From the NCBI GenBank assembly GCA_003522805.1, contig DPIB01000048.1:1-10252 (forward strand): 10,252 nt of DNA, given 5' to 3'. How positions within the stretch are numbered: position 1 is the first letter of the stretch; every line of letters begins with the position of its first letter. The notes beneath the pieces were generated by a model. The model saw only the letters and a program-made list of their open reading frames with translations, was not told the origin of the DNA and did not search any database. This stretch comes from Fervidobacterium sp. (lineage in GTDB: Bacteria; Thermotogota; Thermotogae; Thermotogales; Fervidobacteriaceae). Of this stretch, positions 6,046 through 10,252 are shown in pieces. The position numbers and the translations under genes were made by a program.

Positions 6046-8052
6046 ATGAAGATAACTGTTAATGGTAAGCAAGTCGAGATAAATAATGGCTCAAAAAATG
6101 TTTTGGAAGCACTGAGAGAAGTAGGCATAGAGATTCCAAACCTATGTTATCTTTCCGAAACATCTGTCTACGGTGCTTGCAGAATGTGCCTCGTAGAAGT
6201 TGATGGAAAGGACATAGTTACTTCGTGTACACTCACACCCAGAGAGGGAATGAGCATAAAGACACATACACCACAGATATATGAAATGAGAAAGGGCATT
6301 TTACAACTCTTGCTTGCTTCCCATGATGGTGATTGTACAACTTGTGAAATGAACGGGAAATGCAAACTACAGAGATACGCACGAGATTTTGGGCTGACAA
6401 CGAATAGATTTGAAACAGTCTCTAAAAAAGCTGTTACAGACAACACATCGATAATTGTTAGGGACAATGCTAAGTGTATACTCTGTGGAGATTGTGTAAG
6501 GGCTTGTGAAGAATTGCAGACTGTTGCTGCTATAGACTTTGCACATAGAGGATTCGATACGCAAGTTGTTCCATCGTTTGAAGAGAAATTGGAAAACACC
6601 GAATGTGTCTTCTGTGGTCAGTGTGTTGCTTATTGCCCAACAGGTGCACTCTCCATAAGAAACGATGTTGATAGGGTCTATAAGGCAATCAAAGACGGAA
6701 AATACGTTATTGGAATGATCGCTCCCGCGGTTAGAGCTTCACTTCAAGAAGAATTTGGACTCGAAGATGATATTGTAATGGCAGGTAGAATGGTCTCTGT
6801 ACTCAAGATGATCGGATTCAAGAAGGTTTTTGATGTGGCATTTGCTGCAGACTTAGTTGCATATGAAGAAGCACACGAGTTCCTGGATAGACTTGAGAAG
6901 AACGAAAGATTACCGCAGTTCACTTCCTGTTGTCCTGGATGGGTGAAGTTTGTAGAGCAGTATTACCCAGAATACCTACCACACCTATCAAGCGTAAAAT
7001 CACCACAAATGGCACTTGGTGCAGTGATAAAGAAGTATTATGCAAAAGAACTAGGTGTGAACCCTGCAGATATAGTTCTCGTATCGATCATGCCATGTAC
7101 CGCTAAGAAATTCGAATCTGAAAGGGAAGAATTCAATGGTGATGTAGACATTGTCCTTACAACGAGAGAACTCGTAAAGGTATTCAAATCAACAGGAATG
7201 GATATAAAGATGGTAGACCCAGAACCATTTGACAGACCTTTTGGACTCTCATCCCAATCTGGATTGAGCTTTGGCAAAACGGGTGGTGTACTTGGCAGTG
7301 TTGTGGAAGTCATTGCAGACAAAGTAGCTGTTAAGAACGTAAATACAAGACAGATCTTCGAAGGCACGAACCTCACAGAAGTTGAACTCGAGAACGGGAA
7401 AATCGTTCGGGGTGTTGCAGTATTTGGATTGGGCAACGTCAGAAAAGTAGTAGACAAGCTGAAAAGTGGAGAACTTCAAGCAGATGTCGTAGAAGTCATG
7501 GCATGCAACTACGGTTGTATCGGTGGCGGTGGACAGCCCTATCCGAATGATATTAGGACCCGTACAAAGAGGGCAAGAATACTTAAAGATACACAGAGTG
7601 TTGATGTGCTCATTTCTCCGACCGAGAACTTCCATATGAGACAGCTATACGAAAAGTACTTCGGTGCCCCCTTGAGTCACGAGGCGCATGAAACGATGCA
7701 TACAGAATACAGACACAGAAGAAGAGTACAGGAAAAAGAAATAGAAATACTTCCACTACCAACTGATGATGAAGACAAAATCGAAGTCAGCGTATGTTTG
7801 GGTACATCATGTTACACCAAGGGATCATATGAAATACTCGAAAAACTCATAGCACTATCGAATAACGAAGAATGGGCAAAGAACTTAGAGATAAAAGGTA
7901 CATTCTGCGTAGAGAATTGCGGTAAGGCACCAAATGTCGTAATCAATGATAAAATAGTAGATGAAGCAACAATCGAAAAGATAAAAGAGGTGGCGCTTAG
8001 TGAGATCAGAAAAGAAGAAAGAGATCCTGAGGTTTCCAAAAGCAACCTTTGA
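6046..8052 (+). CDS. hydA: Electron-bifurcating [FeFe] hydrogenase, catalytic subunit HydA
   Basis: HydA carries the H-cluster that makes H2 from protons. Its 668 residues contain an N-terminal [2Fe-2S] domain (C34, C45, C48, C61), a His-ligated [4Fe-4S] site (H93-x3-C97-x2-C100-x5-C106), two [4Fe-4S] motifs (C144/147/150/154 and C187/190/193/197), and the H-cluster domain with all three signatures intact: TSC295-C296-PGW, MPC351-TAKK and MAC487-x3-C491. A linker leads to a C-terminal thioredoxin-like [2Fe-2S] domain (C584-x4-C589, C621-x3-C625). This domain layout is that of the T. maritima enzyme. Start ATG 6046 follows the strong site GGAGGGTGAT (6031-6040). The last 53 nt overlap rex. The proton-relay C295 is present, in contrast to the sensory homologue upstream, so this is the catalytic enzyme. 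Maturases HydE/F/G are not in the window. Confidence 0.96.
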   Translation: MKITVNGKQVEINNGSKNVLEALREVGIEIPNLCYLSETSVYGACRMCLVEVDGKDIVTSCTLTPREGMSIKTHTPQIYEMRKGILQLLLASHDGDCTTCEMNGKCKLQRYARDFGLTTNRFETVSKKAVTDNTSIIVRDNAKCILCGDCVRACEELQTVAAIDFAHRGFDTQVVPSFEEKLENTECVFCGQCVAYCPTGALSIRNDVDRVYKAIKDGKYVIGMIAPAVRASLQEEFGLEDDIVMAGRMVSVLKMIGFKKVFDVAFAADLVAYEEAHEFLDRLEKNERLPQFTSCCPGWVKFVEQYYPEYLPHLSSVKSPQMALGAVIKKYYAKELGVNPADIVLVSIMPCTAKKFESEREEFNGDVDIVLTTRELVKVFKSTGMDIKMVDPEPFDRPFGLSSQSGLSFGKTGGVLGSVVEVIADKVAVKNVNTRQIFEGTNLTEVELENGKIVRGVAVFGLGNVRKVVDKLKSGELQADVVEVMACNYGCIGGGGQPYPNDIRTRTKRARILKDTQSVDVLISPTENFHMRQLYEKYFGAPLSHEAHETMHTEYRHRRRVQEKEIEILPLPTDDEDKIEVSVCLGTSCYTKGSYEILEKLIALSNNEEWAKNLEIKGTFCVENCGKAPNVVINDKIVDEATIEKIKEVALSEIRKEERDPEVSKSNL

Positions 8053-8677
8053 AAGGCTTAAACAATATCATGCCCTCTTAACGCAACTGAAAATTGAACA
8101 GAAACAACAGTACATTCTGTCAGAAGAGATTGCAGAGATGTTAAGAATTACGCCTGAGCAGGTAAGGAAAGACTTTTCGTATCTTGAAACAGCAGGCAAA
8201 CCAAAGGTAGGATACAATATCGCAGAACTGCTTGCAGAACTAGATGAATTGTTTGGAACAAATGCCAATGACAACATCATCATAGTGGGCGCAGGACATC
8301 TGGGAAGCGCACTTGCAAACTACAAAGGATTTCAAAACATCGGAGCACGTGTAGTTGCCATATTTGACAAAGACCAAGAAAAAATTGGGAAGATGGTGGG
8401 AGAACTCATGATCCTTCCACTGAAGGACATCCCAAGAGTTATACGGAGATTCAAAGTCAGAACTGCGGCCATCTGCGTACCTGAAGAATCTGCTCAGCAA
8501 GTTGCAGATTTACTAGTTGCATACGGAATAAAGGCAATTTGGAACTTTTCTACAAGGATACTTGATGTGCCTAATGATGTAATAGTCCAAAACGAAGACA
8601 TAACCAGAGGCCTGCTTAGCATCAAACATATGCTTGCAGAATCCGAAAAGAAAAACTACGAAAGTTCACAAGCTTAA
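8000..8677 (+). CDS. rex: Redox-sensing transcriptional repressor Rex
   Basis: Rex binds DNA when NAD+ is plentiful and is released by NADH, so it should raise hydrogenase expression when reducing power accumulates. The 225-residue protein has an N-terminal winged helix with the recognition motif VRKDFSYL (about 55-62), a Rossmann NAD(H)-binding core with G97-AGHLG102 and an acidic strand end (IFDKD), and the C-terminal domain-swap helix after WNFSTRILDVP. The wing reads ETAGKPKVGY where most Rex proteins have a FG..GKRGVGY-like stretch, a modest divergence. The GTG start at 8000, inside hydA, is supported by GAGGTGG (7987-7993) with 7 nt spacing. Being last in the operon it probably represses its own synthesis through the palindromes at 3509-3540. 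Confidence 0.93.
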   Translation: MRSEKKKEILRFPKATFERLKQYHALLTQLKIEQKQQYILSEEIAEMLRITPEQVRKDFSYLETAGKPKVGYNIAELLAELDELFGTNANDNIIIVGAGHLGSALANYKGFQNIGARVVAIFDKDQEKIGKMVGELMILPLKDIPRVIRRFKVRTAAICVPEESAQQVADLLVAYGIKAIWNFSTRILDVPNDVIVQNEDITRGLLSIKHMLAESEKKNYESSQA

Positions 8678-8782
8678 TCATCAAGCTCGTTAAATATAAG
8701 CTCGCAAAACACGAGGATAATTAAGACCTATCGCAAAGCAAGAAAACAACAGTGACAAAATCAATATGTAGACTTAAGCATT

Positions 8783-8811
8783 TAAAAACATATAGTGAGG
8801 AAAGACCTCAC
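8783..8811 (-). terminator. Rho-independent terminator for pyrBI
   Basis: On the minus strand a 6-bp stem GTGAGG/CCTCAC with a 5-nt loop (8795-8811) is followed by TATATGTTTTT. It lies about 50 nt beyond the pyrBI stop codon. The T run is interrupted, so efficiency may be moderate. Confidence 0.6.
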
Positions 8812-8832
8812 AGCGGCCACCACACCTTCCCG

Positions 8833-8859
8833 CCCCGGTTCACACCGGGGAGTTTTTTT
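8833..8859 (+). terminator. Rho-independent terminator of the hydCBA-rex operon
   Basis: CCCCGGT/ACCGGGG (8833-8839/8844-8850) forms a 7-bp GC-rich stem with a TCAC loop, followed by AG and seven T residues (8853-8859). It ends one base before the pyrBI stop codon (8861). It lies 155 nt after the rex stop, leaving a long 3' leader-like tail. Confidence 0.88.
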
Positions 8860-8860
8860 C

Positions 8861-10252
8861 TTAGATATTCCAAATTTCATGATATTCGTGGGCTGTCTCA
8901 CAATACTCGCAGATAAACTTTCCATCGACACGTACAAACGAAGCAGTAACGTTCTCACCATGCACAGGATTTGTGATGCAGTTCTCATTTTTACATCTGA
9001 TTTCATCAAACCCATATATTCTTGGAGGTAATTCTATTCTGTACTTTTCTTCTACTTTCCCATTTTTTACTACATTCACTGTCGTATTTGGCGAGATAGC
9101 AGATAGTTTCTTGATCTCTTTGAAACTAAGATATCTATCTGGCAAACTGATGTAACCTTTGTAATTTCCGTCGGCTGACTTAAAAATTCCGTCCGCACTA
9201 TCTACTTCGTATAGCTTCAGAATCCTACGTATCTTCAATATCGTGTTGTAAATCTCATCCGTTGATTTTCCCTTGGCTATGTGGTCTATTACTGTGCCAT
9301 TACTGATTGGCTTGATGCCCCTCTTGCCATCTTTCTGGGTGCCCTTTGTTCCATCAACAATTGGGGCGGGTAATATGAAATCTTCCACCGGCTCTTCCTT
9401 TTTAACTGTTGTATCAAAATCTGCTTTGAGTGCCCCACCCAGCATGGACAAGAGTACAACGCGCACCCAATATCCATTTATCGCTTGACCTTCCCAACCA
9501 TTCAGTGGTAAATTATCGAGGAAAATAGGTATTTCTGGATCTTCCTTGGGGCGTGGTAACGGATGGTAAAATCTTGTGTCTTCGGATATTTTATCAAGCA
9601 GATCTTTTCTGAAGGTTACTGCTTTCTTAAGCAAATGTGCCTTTTCAAGTATGTCTTCGCCCATTCGCTCGAGCTGTAGTCTGGTGAAGTACCATATCTT
9701 TGCAGGGTCACCATAGGACAAATATTCGTCGATTGAATTGAAAGTCCTCACTTCGAATCCATTCCTTTTCATCTTGCTCACATAACTTTGTGGCATTTGA
9801 AGCTGTTGAGGTGCAACCAAGTCTACTTGCACATTCCTAAAGATTCTAAGTCCATCGGCTTTAGAATGGACAGTCCTGCCATGGAGCAAGTCACCAACAA
9901 GCGCTATTCTGATGTGCGAATTATCGAAATTATTCTGCTCCAAGAATGTGTATTCATCGAGTAACTCTTGCGTTGGATGTTCATGTTTTCCATCACCACC
10001 ATTGATAAACGCTGGTCTGACTATACCATGTCGATCTGCAAAATCACCCACCTTCTGCTCCAATAACCTGCAAACGCCTTCAAGACGCGTCCTGAGGACG
10101 AATATCGAATAATCGCTGTAGCTTGTTAACATATTGAAGGTATCTACGTAGCTTTCATGCTTGTTGAATGAAGAATGTTCAGACTCGAAGATATTTACCT
10201 TTGCATTCTTGTGGAATTTTGCAGCATTGCTGAAGGATTCTTTCGTTCTCGT
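8861..10252 (-). CDS. pyrBI: Fused aspartate carbamoyltransferase PyrBI (5' end outside the window)
   Basis: This enzyme joins carbamoyl phosphate and aspartate in the second step of pyrimidine synthesis. Of the protein 463 codons are visible; the reading frame stays open to the window edge, where TRTKESF gives the carbamoyl-phosphate motif (S)TRT, so only the extreme N-terminus is missing. Catalytic motifs follow: HPTQ (9968-9979), LVGDLLHGRTVHS and HPLPR (9551-9565). After a linker the regulatory chain begins near NGTVIDHIAKG and ends with a C4 zinc site, C-x4-C (8978-8995) and C-x2-C (8900-8911). The one-polypeptide catalytic-regulatory fusion is known from T. maritima, where it is an allosteric enzyme. 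The gene converges on rex, with no sign of functional link. Its promoter lies outside the window. Confidence 0.96.
   Translation of the reverse strand, partial: TRTKESFSNAAKFHKNAKVNIFESEHSSFNKHESYVDTFNMLTSYSDYSIFVLRTRLEGVCRLLEQKVGDFADRHGIVRPAFINGGDGKHEHPTQELLDEYTFLEQNNFDNSHIRIALVGDLLHGRTVHSKADGLRIFRNVQVDLVAPQQLQMPQSYVSKMKRNGFEVRTFNSIDEYLSYGDPAKIWYFTRLQLERMGEDILEKAHLLKKAVTFRKDLLDKISEDTRFYHPLPRPKEDPEIPIFLDNLPLNGWEGQAINGYWVRVVLLSMLGGALKADFDTTVKKEEPVEDFILPAPIVDGTKGTQKDGKRGIKPISNGTVIDHIAKGKSTDEIYNTILKIRRILKLYEVDSADGIFKSADGNYKGYISLPDRYLSFKEIKKLSAISPNTTVNVVKNGKVEEKYRIELPPRIYGFDEIRCKNENCITNPVHGENVTASFVRVDGKFICEYCETAHEYHEIWNI

Noticed and set aside
6168..7635. Long minus-strand open frames (up to 143 codons) inside hydA
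   Set aside because: They are codon-bias shadows of hydA, whose cluster motifs are complete and uninterrupted.
8833..8850. T-arm of a tRNA (GGTTCACACC within GC stems)
   Set aside because: The loop size is wrong and no acceptor, D or anticodon arms surround it; the following T tract fits a terminator.
8795..9031. A 78-codon plus-strand frame
   Set aside because: It runs through the rex-operon terminator and antisense to the zinc domain of PyrBI, without a ribosome binding site.

Overview
The window reads as a chromosomal segment of an anaerobic, H2-producing, thermophilic bacterium of the Thermotogales. The reasons are an electron-bifurcating [FeFe]-hydrogenase operon in the order hydC-hydB-hydA followed by rex, an upstream sensory hydrogenase cassette, strong GGAGGTGAT-type ribosome binding sites, AT-leaning codons, and an aspartate carbamoyltransferase whose catalytic and regulatory chains are fused, as known from Thermotoga maritima. 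HydB is close to the T. maritima protein as I remember it. Base composition and several differences suggest a relative such as Fervidobacterium rather than Thermotoga itself, but the genus is a guess.

Layout. Positions 1-228 have no intact gene; they hold a run of hairpins and may be the decayed right end of an IS200/IS605-type element. A sigma70-type promoter (229-257) and a Rex-like site (268-285) then lead into a tightly packed three-gene unit (321-3376): a small thioredoxin-like [2Fe-2S] protein, a sensory-type [FeFe] hydrogenase with a PAS domain (HydS-like), and a SpoIIE/PP2C-type phosphatase with an extra C-terminal domain. Each gene overlaps the next by 14 nt. The intergenic region 3377-3650 holds competing hairpins, a near-consensus promoter (TTGACA-N17-TATCAT) and tandem Rex-type palindromes. 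The hydC-hydB-hydA-rex operon follows (3651-8677), with rex starting inside hydA. Between rex and the convergent pyrBI gene (8861-10252, minus strand, 5' end outside the window) are two hairpin terminators, one for each direction.

How the parts fit. HydABC couples NADH and reduced ferredoxin oxidation to H2 formation, so its need depends on the NADH/NAD+ ratio. Rex, the NADH-sensing repressor, is the last gene of the same operon, and its likely operators lie over the transcription start, which would make an autoregulatory loop. The upstream cassette looks like an H2 or redox sensor: a catalytically altered hydrogenase domain linked by a [4Fe-4S] domain and a PAS domain to a co-translated Ser/Thr phosphatase. 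The two promoters share their -10 region and an operator-like block, so sensor and enzyme are probably controlled together. PyrBI is a pyrimidine biosynthesis gene with no evident link to hydrogen metabolism.
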